Assembly: GCA_020027535.1 (NCBI GenBank)
Contig: JAHRAK010000046.1
Span: 1-33,174, forward strand
Length of the DNA: 33,174 bases
Origin: Nitrospirales bacterium
GTDB taxonomy: Bacteria; Nitrospirota; Nitrospiria; Nitrospirales; UBA8639
Direction of reading: 5' to 3'
The notes beneath the pieces were generated by a model that searched no databases, was not told the origin of the DNA, and was given only the letters and a program-made list of their open reading frames with translations. Shown here in pieces: positions 8,419 through 17,563 of the stretch. Each line of letters starts with the position of its first letter. Positions within the stretch are counted from its first letter, which is position 1. The position numbers and the translations under genes were made by a program.

Positions 8419-9084
8419 TTACGGCAACCCCGGGCAGGCGCCGAAACGATCCGCGAATAATTCGTTCCATACCAACCGGGCAAACGTCCGATAACCCGCG
8501 GCATTGAGATGCAGGCCATCACTGGAAAAGTGCGAGGCCAGGAGAAAAGAGGGGCCTTCCGAAGTCGCCTGAAACAAATCCACACATGGCATGTGATGAC
8601 GTTCACATCGTTCGGCAATCAGGCGATTCAATTCCAACCGAGAGTGAAGATGTGAGTGAAGCCAGTCAGGCAGCGGGCCGGCGCTTGGATCCTCGGCCCT
8701 GATCGAAGGGACCGTCACTCCAACGGGTTGCACGCCCGCGGCCAACGCCAAGGTATAGAAACGCTCCAGGTGTGTGATAATCGTGGAAGGGGCAACGCCC
8801 CATCCCAAATCGTTCGTTCCGCCTAAAATCACGGTAGAAGCAGGAAGTACGTCAACAACGTCGCGAGGGAATCGCGTCACCATGTCGGACGTGGTTTCGC
8901 CGCAAATGCCTTTAACGGAGACCCGCCCTCGTGCGCCTAACCATTCCTGGAGAAATCCGCCGTAGGGAGTATCCGGCAGAGGCATCCCCGTCTCAGCCTG
9001 AACGTGATACCCCGCGGTGAGACTATCGCCGAAACAGACGAGTAGCGGAGAAGAATCAGCGTGCGACTTGACACTTAGAGACAT
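8419..9084 (-). CDS. SGNH/GDSL-family esterase (arylesterase/lysophospholipase-like)
   Basis: The 221-residue hydrolase has the SGNH blocks: GDSLTAGY with Ser21 (block I), a Gly in GICGETTSDM (block II), GGTNDLG with the Asn (block III) and SSDGLHLN with Asp189 and His192 (block V). It most resembles single-domain arylesterase/TesA-like enzymes acting on carboxyl esters. The ATG at 9084 is chosen because AGGAGG lies ten bases upstream; the in-frame ATG at 9108 would place that ribosome site inside the gene. No convincing signal peptide is visible, so it may be cytoplasmic. It converges on the FmdB gene, and nothing hairpin-like is obvious in the 62-base gap. Confidence 0.9.
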   Translation of the reverse strand: MSLSVKSHADSSPLLVCFGDSLTAGYHVQAETGMPLPDTPYGGFLQEWLGARGRVSVKGICGETTSDMVTRFPRDVVDVLPASTVILGGTNDLGWGVAPSTIITHLERFYTLALAAGVQPVGVTVPSIRAEDPSAGPLPDWLHSHLHSRLELNRLIAERCERHHMPCVDLFQATSEGPSFLLASHFSSDGLHLNAAGYRTFARLVWNELFADRFGACPGLP

Positions 9085-9238
9085 TGCCGAACACCCTCCT
9101 CTTGACATCGCCCCGTCTCAATGAATAGCCTTATAAAGTCAAAGATAGACCGATCGAGGCAATTCGTCTCCATAACAACACGTGTTTTCCGTTACCGATC
9201 ATCACTCACTGTCTGTTTTGAGGAAGGAGTTCTGTCTT

Positions 9239-9814
9239 ATGCAAGGACGTCATCAGCACACTTCACATAAACGCGGCAACGTGATCCTCTCCCTGCTCGG
9301 ATGGTTCATGATCCTAAGCCTGTTTTGTAGCCTCCCCTACGCCTTTGCAGAGGAATCGTTTCAAATAGCCATCATTGATCCTCAAGCGGTCCTGGAAAAT
9401 TCCAACGCGGGGCAAAAGGCGCTGGCGACCTTAAAAGAACACGTGATGGTTCGTCAAAAACTGTTGGAAACGGATGAAGAAGAAATACAGAAACTCGAAC
9501 AACAGCTTCAAGGCGGTACGGGTCGCAGTGAAACCGAAACGCAAGTCTTGCGGGAAGAGTTACAAGGCAAAATCCAGGATTACCAACGGCGGCGCCAAAC
9601 GTTCCAGCAAGAAGTGCAGGAAAAGCAAAAGACTCTGATGGTGGATTACATGAAGAAAATCGAAGGTGCGACCAAGATTGTCGCCGAACGGCGTGGCTTT
9701 TCGTTGGTCATCGATAAGGGCAATGAGGCCATCATGCAAATTGTGATCTACTCCGCCAAGGGCATGGATATTACCGATGAGGTCGTGAAGGAGTTTAATC
9801 AAACCCACAAATAA
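9239..9814 (+). CDS. OmpH/Skp-family periplasmic chaperone-like protein
   Basis: The 191-residue protein begins with a positively charged N-terminus and a hydrophobic segment ending at about residue 37 (LLGWFMILSLFCSLPYAFA, cleavage before EESFQ), then has the OmpH start IAIIDPQAVLENSNAGQKAL, a long charged coiled coil (about residues 65-145) and the C-terminal strand segment RRGFSLVIDKGN. This is the usual Skp layout: a trimeric periplasmic holdase for outer-membrane proteins. The ATG at 9239 has GGAAGGAG at 9222-9229. It is isolated, not next to bamA or lpxD, which is less usual for skp. Confidence 0.88.
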   Translation: MQGRHQHTSHKRGNVILSLLGWFMILSLFCSLPYAFAEESFQIAIIDPQAVLENSNAGQKALATLKEHVMVRQKLLETDEEEIQKLEQQLQGGTGRSETETQVLREELQGKIQDYQRRRQTFQQEVQEKQKTLMVDYMKKIEGATKIVAERRGFSLVIDKGNEAIMQIVIYSAKGMDITDEVVKEFNQTHK

Positions 9815-9860
9815 ATGGCTCAGCCTTCAGACGAAGGAAGAGTGACGGGACGTTTGCATT

Positions 9861-10247
9861 CTAGTCTCGAGCATCAGGGCCTGGCTCCAGAGGATACCCC
9901 GCCTGTCGCCATGCCTTGATGCCTCCTGCCATGGACAAAACCTGCGTATAGCCCATCTCTTGCAAGTTGGCAGCCGACAAGACCGATCGATATCCTCCAC
10001 CGCAGTAGAGAATAATTTCCGCGTTTTTATCAGGAATCATTTCCTCGATATCACGTTCCAGAATCCCCCGGCCTTTGTGAATAGCCCCCCGGGCATGACC
10101 TTGAGCCACTTCACGATCTTCCCGAACATCGATAAAATGAAAGACTTTACCACGTTCGAGGCGAGCCATGACCTCATCCGGTCGGCACTCATGAATTTGG
10201 CTTTTTCTTATCTCAACCAGCCGCTCGAATCCGGGATTATGCCCCAT
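9861..10247 (-). CDS. Single-domain rhodanese-like sulfurtransferase
   Basis: The 128-residue protein is a single rhodanese domain: FIDVREDREVAQGHARGAIHKGRGILE (CH2A-like) and ILYCGGGYRSVLSAANLQEMGY, with the catalytic Cys82 in a six-residue loop CGGGYR, then the C-terminal block VLSMAGGIKAWRQAGYPLE. It would carry a persulfide sulfur on the cysteine. The ATG at 10247 has AAAGGGGA upstream; a longer frame from 10313 lacks a ribosome site. It lies 103 bases downstream of tRNA-Arg on the same strand and could share its transcript. The physiological acceptor cannot be told. Confidence 0.9.
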   Translation of the reverse strand: MGHNPGFERLVEIRKSQIHECRPDEVMARLERGKVFHFIDVREDREVAQGHARGAIHKGRGILERDIEEMIPDKNAEIILYCGGGYRSVLSAANLQEMGYTQVLSMAGGIKAWRQAGYPLEPGPDARD

Positions 10248-10349
10248 CAGGACTTTCCCCTTTTGTAAAACGCATCCTTCTCCCTGAAAACACTGAAACG
10301 CCGACAGCCTCAAAAACCAAGCTCAGGACCGTGAGTTCTTTCAGCAGAG

Positions 10350-10425
10350 TGGTGCGCCCGGCAGGGGTCGAACCTGCGACCCTCGGCTTAGAAGGCCGAT
10401 GCTCTGTCCACTGAGCTACGGGCGC
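10350..10425 (-). tRNA. tRNA-Arg (anticodon TCT)
   Basis: The minus strand folds as a full cloverleaf: acceptor GCGCCCG / CGGGCGC (10425-10419 and 10360-10354), anticodon loop CTTCTAA flanked by a TCGGC / GCCGA stem, T-loop TTCGACC in a GCAGG / CCTGC stem, discriminator A and an encoded CCA at 10352-10350. The anticodon TCT reads AGA/AGG arginine codons. It follows tRNA-Pro by 47 bases on the same strand. Confidence 0.97.
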
Positions 10426-10472
10426 TCGGCCTTATTCTTCGATAAGTGAGGCAAGGTGACAAGTTGGAATAC

Positions 10473-10539
<67 letters not shown>

Positions 10540-10549
<10 letters not shown>

Positions 10550-11148
10550 ACGTCTCTCCAAAGTTTGCGTTTCAACACGTCTTTGGCTTTAGCCAACGCT
10601 TGTCCACGATGACTGATTCGGTTCTTCTGGTCAAGCGTCAACTCCGCCAGAGTTTTTCCCAGTTCCGGGACAAGAAAGACCGGATCATAGCCAAACCCGT
10701 GAACTCCGGAGCAGTGGTCCGCGATCCGTCCCCGCAACACACCCTCTACGAACTCGACGGAAGAAACAGGATCGGCAATGGCCACCACCGTCAGAAAACG
10801 AGCCCCCCGTTGCTCCGCCGGAATACCCGTGAGTTCGTCCAACAATTTTCGACAATTGTCTGCATACGTGGCATGGGCTCCGGCATATCGAGCGGCAAAC
10901 ACCCCAGGCCGCCCTCCTAAGGCGTCGACTTCCAAGCCGGTATCATCGGCGAGGGTCAGCGCGCCGGTGAACTGTGCAATCTCCCTGGCCTTTTTGCCGG
11001 CATTCTCCTGGCACGTCTCGCCATCCTCAGCCACGACCGGAGCGGCGGGAAACTCATCCAGCGTCCGAATGGTCAAGCCAAGGTCCTGCAGGAGCGCCTT
11101 CATCTCCTGTTGTTTATCCCGATTCCCCGTCGCTAACACAAGCTCCAT
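10540..11148 (-). CDS. rdgB: Non-canonical purine NTP pyrophosphatase (RdgB/HAM1 family)
   Basis: The 202-residue enzyme hydrolyses ITP, dITP and XTP to the monophosphate, keeping deaminated purines out of nucleic acids. The family blocks are present: [12 protein letters not shown] (residues 5-16), [28 protein letters not shown] (about 63-90, with the metal-binding acidic residues) and [12 protein letters not shown] (about 151-162), then SHRGQAL. The start lies six bases after the rph stop, the frequent rph-rdgB pairing. Its 3' end runs into tRNA-Pro by ten bases and the stop codon is inside the tRNA acceptor/D-arm junction. Confidence 0.96.
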
Positions 11149-11154
11149 GATGTT

Positions 11155-11898
11155 CTACACGAGATTACCGATACAGTCTTTTTGCAGCTTGATCAATTGC
11201 TGGATACCGTTCCACCCCAACGACAGGAATTGATCCAACTCCTCTTTGCCAAACGAACCGCGTTCGGCTGTCCCTTGCACCTCGACCAGGCGCCCCTTGC
11301 CGGTCATCACGAGATTCATATCCACCTCGGCCATGGAATCTTCTTCGTAGCACAGGTCCGCCAAGGCGACCCCTCCGACTCGTCCGACACTGATGGCGGC
11401 AAGATAATCCACCAGCGGCGGCGTCTTCAGCATTTTCTTCTCTTTCAATGCGGCAAACGCATCGGCGAGCGCGATAAAGGCTCCGGTAATCGAGGCCGTG
11501 CGCGTGCCGCCGTCGGCTTGAATGACGTCACAATCGATCCAAACCGTGCGCTCCCCCATCGCAGGCAAATCCGTCACCGCGCGTAACGCTCGACCCACAA
11601 GCCGTTGAATTTCCAGGGTCCGGCCGCTTTGCTTCCCTCGCGAGGCTTCGCGGGGCATGCGATCATGCGTGGCCCGTGGCAACATGGCATATTCAGCCGT
11701 CACCCAGCCTTGCCCTTTATCCCGTAAAAACGGCGGGAGCTTTTCTTCAACCGACGCCGTGCAAATGACTTTGGTTTCGCCCATTTCCAGCAGGACGGAC
11801 CCATCCGCATACTTGATAAACGGTCGAGTCACCTTGACGAGACGGATTTCATCGGGTCGGCGGCCATCCGGTCGTTGCACTCGTAACATGTCATTCAT
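11155..11898 (-). CDS. rph: Ribonuclease PH
   Basis: The 247-residue phosphorolytic 3'-5' exoribonuclease trims tRNA 3' ends and degrades structured RNA. Visible blocks are [68 protein letters not shown] (phosphate-binding arginines) and [20 protein letters not shown]. The length is close to that of the E. coli enzyme (238). The ATG at 11898 is preceded by AAGGAAG at a suitable distance; a longer in-frame start at 11934 overlaps the micro-ORF upstream and has no ribosome site. It is followed at six bases by rdgB, then by two tRNA genes, which are themselves possible substrates. Confidence 0.97.
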   Translation of the reverse strand: MNDMLRVQRPDGRRPDEIRLVKVTRPFIKYADGSVLLEMGETKVICTASVEEKLPPFLRDKGQGWVTAEYAMLPRATHDRMPREASRGKQSGRTLEIQRLVGRALRAVTDLPAMGERTVWIDCDVIQADGGTRTASITGAFIALADAFAALKEKKMLKTPPLVDYLAAISVGRVGGVALADLCYEEDSMAEVDMNLVMTGKGRLVEVQGTAERGSFGKEELDQFLSLGWNGIQQLIKLQKDCIGNLV

Positions 11899-11902
11899 AA
11901 GC

Positions 11903-12019
11903 CTATCTTCCTTTTCTTCTCTGTTTTTTAGCAACGACCGCTCGCACGAGCAAAAGCCCGAGAATCATGAAGACCACACCCCCGACAAACAGATCTTCGT
12001 ACGGAAACAGATACGGCAT
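11903..12019 (-). CDS. 38-residue predicted membrane micro-protein upstream of rph
   Basis: A short frame begins ATG at 12019 and ends TAG at 11905-11903, four bases before the rph start. It encodes 38 residues: [11 protein letters not shown], then a hydrophobic helix of about 19 residues ([19 protein letters not shown]) and a strongly basic tail KKQRRKGR, a perfect positive-inside anchor. The rph ribosome site AAGGAAG lies inside its last codons, which is what translational coupling would look like. No strong ribosome site precedes it, and a weak -10 (TATACT, 12059-12054) lies 35 bases upstream of the ATG. The hydrophobic/basic partition argues that it is real, but there is no homology evidence. 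Confidence 0.5.
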   Translation of the reverse strand: MPYLFPYEDLFVGGVVFMILGLLLVRAVVAKKQRRKGR

Positions 12020-12078
12020 AGACTCAGAGTAGGAGAAACCTCACGCTACCGCAAGTATAACGCCTCGTCGCCTCTTCG

Positions 12079-12107
12079 TTGACTGCCTCAGAGAGGCATG
12101 CTAACTT
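12079..12107 (+). promoter_or_regulatory. Predicted serS promoter with palindromic spacer
   Basis: TTGACT (12079-12084, 5 of 6 consensus) is followed after 17 bases by TAACTT (12102-12107) with a TGC extended -10. The spacer contains the perfect palindrome TGCCTC-AGA-GAGGCA (12084-12098), so a repressor or regulator could bind between the boxes. The predicted start near 12114 leaves about 28 bases before the serS ATG at 12142. Confidence 0.4.
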
Positions 12108-12141
12108 TCATCCATATTTTCAACAAGTTGGGATTTTCTCC

Positions 12142-13425
12142 ATGTATGATCTTCGATCGCTCAGAGAACAGTTACCTGCCATTCGCGACCAACTCGGGCC
12201 CCGTGGAGCAGACGTGGCATGGGAAGAAGTCGAAAAGCTCCTACAGGACCGCCGCGACCAGTTCTCCCAAGTCGAAGCCCTCCGGCATCAACTCAAAAAA
12301 GGCTCCGAGGACGTTGCTCGATTAAAGCGCGCGAACCAACCGGCAGAAGAAGCCATGGCCGCCATGCGGGCACTGGGCGACAACATCGCCATTCATGAAG
12401 AGCATTTGCGGACGATTGAGACCCGACTCGAAGAACACGCGCTGGGCATTCCCAACGTCCCGCATGACACGGTCCCACAAGGAGTCGATGCGTCGCAGAA
12501 CGTCGAAATTCGTCGATGGGGTGAGCCGCTCTCCTTTGCCTCTCCACCGAAACCGCATTGGGAAGTAGGAGAATCTCTGGGCATTTTGGACTTTAAACGA
12601 GCCGGCAAAATCGCGGGAGCGCACTTTTCCATGGCATTGGGCACGGGCGCCCAACTCGAACGCGCGTTAACCACGTTGATGCTCGATATCCATACCCGGA
12701 CGCATGGCTATACCGAAGTACTCCCTCCCTATCTCGTCAATCGAGAGGCCATGATCGGCACGGGGCAGTTGCCGAAATTCGAAAGCGACCTGTTTCACCT
12801 CCGCGACGATAAATACCTCTTAATCCCGACGGCGGAGGTACCGGTCACCAACATGTACCGGGATGAAATTCTTCCGGATACCGCCTTGCCGATCCGGCAC
12901 GTGGCGTCGACACCCTGCTTCCGTCGAGAAGCCGGTTCCTATGGACAAGACACACGAGGCCTGATTCGCCTACACCAGTTTCACAAGGTCGAACTCGTGG
13001 CCTTCACCACCCCGGAGGAATCGTATGTCGAACTTGAGCGCCTCACCAACGCGGCCGAGGCGATTCTGCAGGCGCTCGAATTGCCTTACCGGGTCGTCAG
13101 CCTGTGCAGCGGGGATCTGGGGTTCGCCACTGCCAAAACCTATGATCTCGAAGTCTGGGTCCCCTCGCAACACGCGTACAGGGAAATTTCATCGTGCAGC
13201 AATTTCGAAGCCTTTCAAGCGCGGAGAGCCAATATTCGATTTCGGCCCAAGGGCGGCAAGCCGGCCTATCTTCATACGCTCAATGGATCCGGCGTGGCCG
13301 TGGGCCGGACGATCGTCGCCATTCTGGAAAACTATCAACAGGAAGATGGCTCGGTCATCATTCCCAAGGCGTTGCGTCCGTATATGAACGGTGTCGAACA
13401 ACTCACCGCAACCCCGGCATTTTGA
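12142..13425 (+). CDS. serS: Seryl-tRNA synthetase
   Basis: This is the 427-residue class II synthetase that charges serine on tRNA-Ser; one of its substrate tRNAs is encoded 330 bases downstream. The N-terminus [22 protein letters not shown] leads into the antiparallel coiled-coil tRNA-binding arm (about residues 28-100). Class II motif 2 is [25 protein letters not shown] and motif 3 is [24 protein letters not shown] in the active site binds serine. The ATG at 12142 gives the canonical N-terminus, although its Shine-Dalgarno sequence is weak; a longer frame from 12079 has no family support. Confidence 0.98.
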   Translation: MYDLRSLREQLPAIRDQLGPRGADVAWEEVEKLLQDRRDQFSQVEALRHQLKKGSEDVARLKRANQPAEEAMAAMRALGDNIAIHEEHLRTIETRLEEHALGIPNVPHDTVPQGVDASQNVEIRRWGEPLSFASPPKPHWEVGESLGILDFKRAGKIAGAHFSMALGTGAQLERALTTLMLDIHTRTHGYTEVLPPYLVNREAMIGTGQLPKFESDLFHLRDDKYLLIPTAEVPVTNMYRDEILPDTALPIRHVASTPCFRREAGSYGQDTRGLIRLHQFHKVELVAFTTPEESYVELERLTNAAEAILQALELPYRVVSLCSGDLGFATAKTYDLEVWVPSQHAYREISSCSNFEAFQARRANIRFRPKGGKPAYLHTLNGSGVAVGRTIVAILENYQQEDGSVIIPKALRPYMNGVEQLTATPAF

Positions 13426-13498
13426 CGTTGCCGACTGAAATTTTGGCGGGTACAAGGCCCTGCCTTGCGACCATATCTGCCTAACAAGGAGGTCTGTT

Positions 13499-13738
13499 GT
13501 GAAGATTGGGAACCTGATCAGACTATCGGCCTGTACGCTGGCCTTATTGGGAATCACAGCGTGCGGGATGAACCAAGTGCAAACCTCGTGGTCGAAACCA
13601 GGTGCCGCGCCCGGTGAGTTTGAACGCGTGAGCGCCGAGTGTGACAACGACCCGGGCATGGCCGGGCTCAAAGGTTACGCAAGTTATCAGGTCTGCATGA
13701 AAAAGCACGGCTGGTTTCTCATCGAAGAGTCCATGTAA
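13499..13738 (+). CDS. Small predicted lipoprotein
   Basis: The 79-residue protein has a type II signal: MKIGNLIRLSACTLALLGITAC with the lipobox ITAC and Cys22 as the lipidated residue, followed by GMNQVQTSW. The mature part is about 57 residues and has two cysteines (in ECDNDPG and QVCMKKHGW) that could form a disulfide; its ending, YQVCMKKHGWFLIEE, resembles small conserved lipoproteins with a C-M-x-x-x-G-W motif. The start is GTG at 13499 with an excellent AAGGAGG at 13486-13492. It lies between serS and tRNA-Ser. Gly after the lipid Cys favours outer-membrane sorting, if E. coli Lol rules apply. Function unknown. Confidence 0.82.
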   Translation: MKIGNLIRLSACTLALLGITACGMNQVQTSWSKPGAAPGEFERVSAECDNDPGMAGLKGYASYQVCMKKHGWFLIEESM

Positions 13739-13753
13739 CGAGGGGCACAACCC

Positions 13754-13841
13754 GGAGGGGTGCTGGAGTGGACGAACAGGCCGGTCTTGAAAACCGGAGT
13801 CCTTCACGGGACCGTGGGTTCGAATCCCACCCCCTCCGCCA
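13754..13841 (+). tRNA. tRNA-Ser (anticodon TGA)
   Basis: Acceptor GGAGGGG / CCCCTCC (13754-13760 and 13831-13837), anticodon stem CCGGT / ACCGG with loop CTTGAAA (anticodon TGA, reads UCN codons), a long variable arm typical of serine tRNAs (GTCCTTCACGGGAC), T-arm GTGGG-TTCGAAT-CCCAC, discriminator G and an encoded CCA at 13839-13841. The broken TonB receptor region begins immediately downstream. Confidence 0.98.
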
Positions 13842-14090
13842 CACCACAAAAGCCATACCCCTGCGCATGGAGGTACCATATCAGTTCATTGCCATCTATG
13901 CTGGTGAGGTTCGAACAGGGGTTGTGGATAGACGTTCAGCCCTCAACCATTTAACTTTCTATTTGCATTTGGATTCGCGATCTTCTTGCTGTTTTTTCAT
14001 ATCCAATTTTTGATCTTTGGGTTTTTTTCAATCTTTTTGCTACTTTTTGTTCTTTCTTTCTTACCCAATAAAAGACAAGGAGAACGAGGC

Positions 14091-16671
14091 ATGTCGTCCA
14101 GAAACCTGTTGCTCACCGTCTTGATTATCTGTGTATTGGCGTCCGGAACGTCAGCACAGCAACCCGATCCCGAGGAGGCACCGACCAGGCTTGAGGAAAT
14201 CATCGTGATCGGCAGCAGGATCGAGGGCAGAAGCATCACGGATTCCCCCGTACCGGGGGACCTCATCAAACAGGAAGACATGCGTAACACGGGGCAACTC
14301 GAAGTGGGCCGGGCCATCCAGCGATTGATCCCCTCGTTCAATTTCTCAAGCTCGTCGATCAGCGACGGCACGGACGCCATACGCCCTGCGACGTTGAGAG
14401 GAATGGGACCGGACCAGGTGCTCGTGCTCTTGAACGGGAAACGTCGTCACGGCAGCGCACTTATCCACATCAACAGATCAGTGGGCCGTGGTACTGCAGG
14501 AACTGACATGAACGCGATACCCATGGGCGCCATCAAGCGGATCGAAGTCCTGCGGGACGGGGCCTCCGCACAGTACGGGTCTGACGCCATCGCCGGTGTC
14601 ATCAACGTCATCCTCAAAGACGACTACGAGGGAGGGTTCCGGACAAACTATGGAACGACCTACAAGGGAGACGGCGATCAGTTCGTCGCCAGCCTGGACA
14701 AAGGCTTCCAAGTCGGAGAAGACGGCACGCTGCACGCGACGTTCGAGTATCGAAACCGGCAACGGACCAACCGGGCGGGGCTGTTCGGAATCCCCAATTA
14801 CCCCGGCACGACCTGTACCCTGAGTGCGAGCGACTGTGCGCCCGGGGTATCATGGAAGCAAGCGGCATTGGATACATACGGAGGAGACGCCAAAGTCATT
14901 ACGAATGACCCCGGCGACAGAGAGAGGAATTTCAACCGTCGCAACTTCCGCGTCGGGGATTCCGACTCGGAACAATTCAGCGGCGCCCTGAACTTCGACA
15001 AATCACTCGGGAAGGGACTCGAATTCTATTCCTTTGCCGACGTGTCGAGGCGCGCGAACGAAAGCGGCGGTTTTTGGAGACAGGGAAATTCCGACAAAGA
15101 CAACCCTCCTTTCGGCAACCCGCCCGTCCGTGTCTATCCCGACGGATTTCTCCCGCTGATTAATTCGACGATCTGGGACTATTCCTTCGGCGCGGGTGTC
15201 GTCAAAGAGTTCGACAACGGCCTCAGGGCGGACCTGGGAGTGGTGCACGGAGGCAACACGTTCAATTTCAACATTTCCAACTCCCATAATGCCTCATGGG
15301 TTGCGACCAATCAGCAGCCCGGGGCAACGTCCGCGGATGCCGGAACCCTGGAACCCTACCTCACCACCGTGAACCTGGATTTCTCCTTGCCGATACCCGA
15401 CAAGAACATGAACTTGGCCTGGGGAGCGGCATACAGGAGGGACAACTACCAGATCCAAGCCGGAGAAGAATACTCGTACGCAGACTATGATGGGCCGGGA
15501 GGGGGCGACGCAGGCATTGAGGTTTTCACGGGATTCAAACCTGAAAACGAAGTCAACGAGTCACGACACGCAATTTCCTTCTACACGGACGCGGAGATGT
15601 TCGTAGACAACCTCGGTGTCTTATCAGGTCATGGTCAGCCCCGCGGTACGTTACGAGCACTACAGCGACTTCGGCCATACCATCAACGGCAAAACTCGCC
15701 ACGAAACTGGATTTCTCCAGGGCACTGGCCGTCAGAGGCTCCATGAGCAGCGGATTCCGTGCGCCGTCCATGCAGCAACTGTACTTCAACAACATCAGCA
15801 CACAATTTGTCACCGGGCAGGCGGAGTCTATACAGGTAGGGACATTCAGAAACGACAGCGCCGTCGCAAAGGCGATCGGCATCCCCGAACTCAAGCAGGA
15901 AATCGCCACCAACCTGAGCGTCGGCTTGGTGTACCAACCCACGTCCTCGTTCACTCTCACCGCGGATGTCTACCGTATCGAAGTGAAGGACAGGATCATC
16001 CTGAGCGGATTTCTTAAGCCAACGGACCGGCGCTTTCAGACAGCGTCATTGCGGCGTTGAATAATGCGGGAGCCGGCAGCGCTCAGTTCTTCATGAATGC
16101 GGCGGATACCGAGACCCGAGGCGGAGAAATCCTTGCCTCATGGAACGTACCGTTCATCGACCGCGGAAACCTGGATCTGAATTTCCTGGGAGCCCTCATG
16201 CAAACCCAAATCAGAGACGTGAAACTTCCCGCCGGTCTTCCTTCTTCGCTGTTCGATGACCGGGAGCGCTCCATCATAGAAGAATGGCAGCCCAGGAGCC
16301 GCTTTACGTTGTCCGGCTTGTATCAATTGGATCAATTGTCGGCCTCGGTCATGGTACACCGCTACGGCTCGTACACGGTGAGTGGCGACGGGAATAATCC
16401 CCCGAAACAGAAATTCGACCCCCAATACGTGACCGACGTTCAGCTCAGCTACAACTTCGGACCATTCGGGATCCTCAAGCTGGGAGCCAACAACTTGTTC
16501 GACGTCACGCCGGACGAAGACAGGATTGATGGGGCTAGAGGTGGCACAATCATCGACAACCAGGGCAATCTCATCGTGGACTCCCCGGACGTGTTCACGT
16601 ATTCGCGCCGTTCCGCGCCCTTCGGCTTCAACGGCGGGTTCTACTACGCCGCGTTTGAATACCGGTTTTAG
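14091..16671 (+). pseudogene. TonB-dependent outer-membrane receptor, broken by three frameshifts
   Basis: Joined frames give a receptor of about 860 residues: a signal peptide (NLLLTVLIICVLASGTSA), a plug domain with IEEIIVIGSRI-like TonB-box context, LRGMGPDQVLVLLNGKRRHG and IKRIEVLRDGASAQYGSDAIAGVIN, then beta-barrel repeats including VRYEHYSDFG and SSGFRAPSMQQLYF, ending in the C-terminal AAFEYRF with a terminal Phe. The ATG at 14091 has AAGGAG upstream. The frame is lost three times: a +1 between about 15607 and 15640, a +1 in the AAAA run at 15691-15694, and a -1 at about 16011-16030; removing or restoring one base at each gives an uninterrupted chain. As sequenced, the product would end at 15746, inside the barrel. 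True decay and sequencing error cannot be told apart here. Ligand unknown. Confidence 0.85.
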
Positions 16672-16686
16672 GAGCCTCTAACGACA

Positions 16687-16723
16687 CCCTCACCCCGGCC
16701 CTCTCCCATAATAGGGAGAGGGA
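16687..16723. repeat. Short hairpin repeat (CCCTCTCCC-type)
   Basis: CCCTCACCCCGGCCCTCTCCC is followed by ATAATA and GGGAGAGGG; CCCTCTCCC (16699-16707) and GGGAGAGGG (16714-16722) form a perfect nine-base-pair stem. The same opening motif, with two changes, occurs at 24499-24519. It stands between the convergent TonB pseudogene and the J-domain gene, where it may serve as a bidirectional transcription stop, but it lacks a T-run. Confidence 0.7.
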
Positions 16724-16755
16724 GTGCGATTAAATCTCGCTCCGCGGTACGCAGG

Positions 16756-17427
16756 CTACTTGCGGACGTAGAGCAACTCACAGGCTTCGCAATAGCCATC
16801 CACCCGACCCCGGCGAAACGCCGCGGCCAATTGCCGTCTGACCCACTCCTCGCCTTCATGGCCACCGCGGCCATCGACGCCTTGAGACAACAGCATGTGT
16901 AAGGCCACGTCAAGCAACCGTTCTTTTCGCTCTTCCATCTCAGGGGTCACGATTTCACCGATCACGTGTTTGGCATGCATCTTCACGATGTCTTCATGAA
17001 ATTTGTCATAGCCTAACTTGGCGACCGTGGCTTTGCGAATGTTTGCCAGTTCCTGTTTCACCAGGGGAAGGTCTTGCATCAATTTCCGAAAAATTTCCAA
17101 TCGCCCTTCCTCCCACAACTTTTTCTCCATGGCCTCGAGGACAACCCCCGGATCGATCGTTTCGGTGGGCTCCGCAGCGGCAAAATCAGATTTCCGGCCA
17201 TAGCCCCCAAACCGAAGCCGTTCGTAGGATTTCCGGGTTTCAGGATCACCGAGCACTTCATACGCGGCATTGATTTCTCGAATTTTGTCTTCAGCGTTCT
17301 TGTTTCCCTGATTGCGATCAGGATGATATTTGAGCGCAAGTTTGCGATAGGATCGCTTAATCTCTTCATCCGACGCCTCTGGAGTGACCCCCAGGGTGGT
17401 ATAGTAATCAAGATGGATTTGTGCCAT
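16756..17427 (-). CDS. J-domain protein (DnaJ-like co-chaperone)
   Basis: The 223-residue protein begins with a complete J-domain (about residues 7-70): DYYTTLGVTPEASDEEIKRSYRKLALKYHPDRN with the HPD triad at 35-37 needed to stimulate DnaK, and the ending REINAAYEVLGDPETRKSYERL. It lacks the Gly/Phe linker, the zinc fingers and the substrate-binding domains of true DnaJ. The remaining 150 residues are helical and charged, with a Cys pair near the end (YCEACELLYV). It is therefore a dedicated J-protein with a private client. The ATG at 17427 gives the natural J-domain start; AGGAG lies about 16 bases upstream, so initiation is not strongly marked. It is divergent from the molybdenum-carrier-like gene. 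Confidence 0.87.
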   Translation of the reverse strand: MAQIHLDYYTTLGVTPEASDEEIKRSYRKLALKYHPDRNQGNKNAEDKIREINAAYEVLGDPETRKSYERLRFGGYGRKSDFAAAEPTETIDPGVVLEAMEKKLWEEGRLEIFRKLMQDLPLVKQELANIRKATVAKLGYDKFHEDIVKMHAKHVIGEIVTPEMEERKERLLDVALHMLLSQGVDGRGGHEGEEWVRRQLAAAFRRGRVDGYCEACELLYVRK

Positions 17428-17563
17428 CAGTTCTCGTCGACTCCTTATGCCTTGATCATAGCGGGGGGCGGAGTTGCAGAACAAGCGACGACTGCTCCCG
17501 CGTCATGCACGAGGAATCCGTCATCCATCTACTCTACTCTCACGCATTGGAGCATCTGCCGTT

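Noticed and set aside
9102-9137. TTGACA (9102-9107) and a TATAAA (9132-9137) as an ompH-like gene promoter
   Set aside because: The spacing is about 24 bases, too long for a standard sigma-70 promoter.
9815-9860. Five-pair hairpin CCTTC-AGAC-GAAGG between the OmpH-like and rhodanese genes as a terminator
   Set aside because: Too short and without a T-run on either strand.
13990-14090. Hydrophobic extension (from 13986) of the TonB receptor as its true N-terminus
   Set aside because: The extra residues come from poly-T runs; the ATG at 14091 has AAGGAG and is followed by a normal signal peptide.
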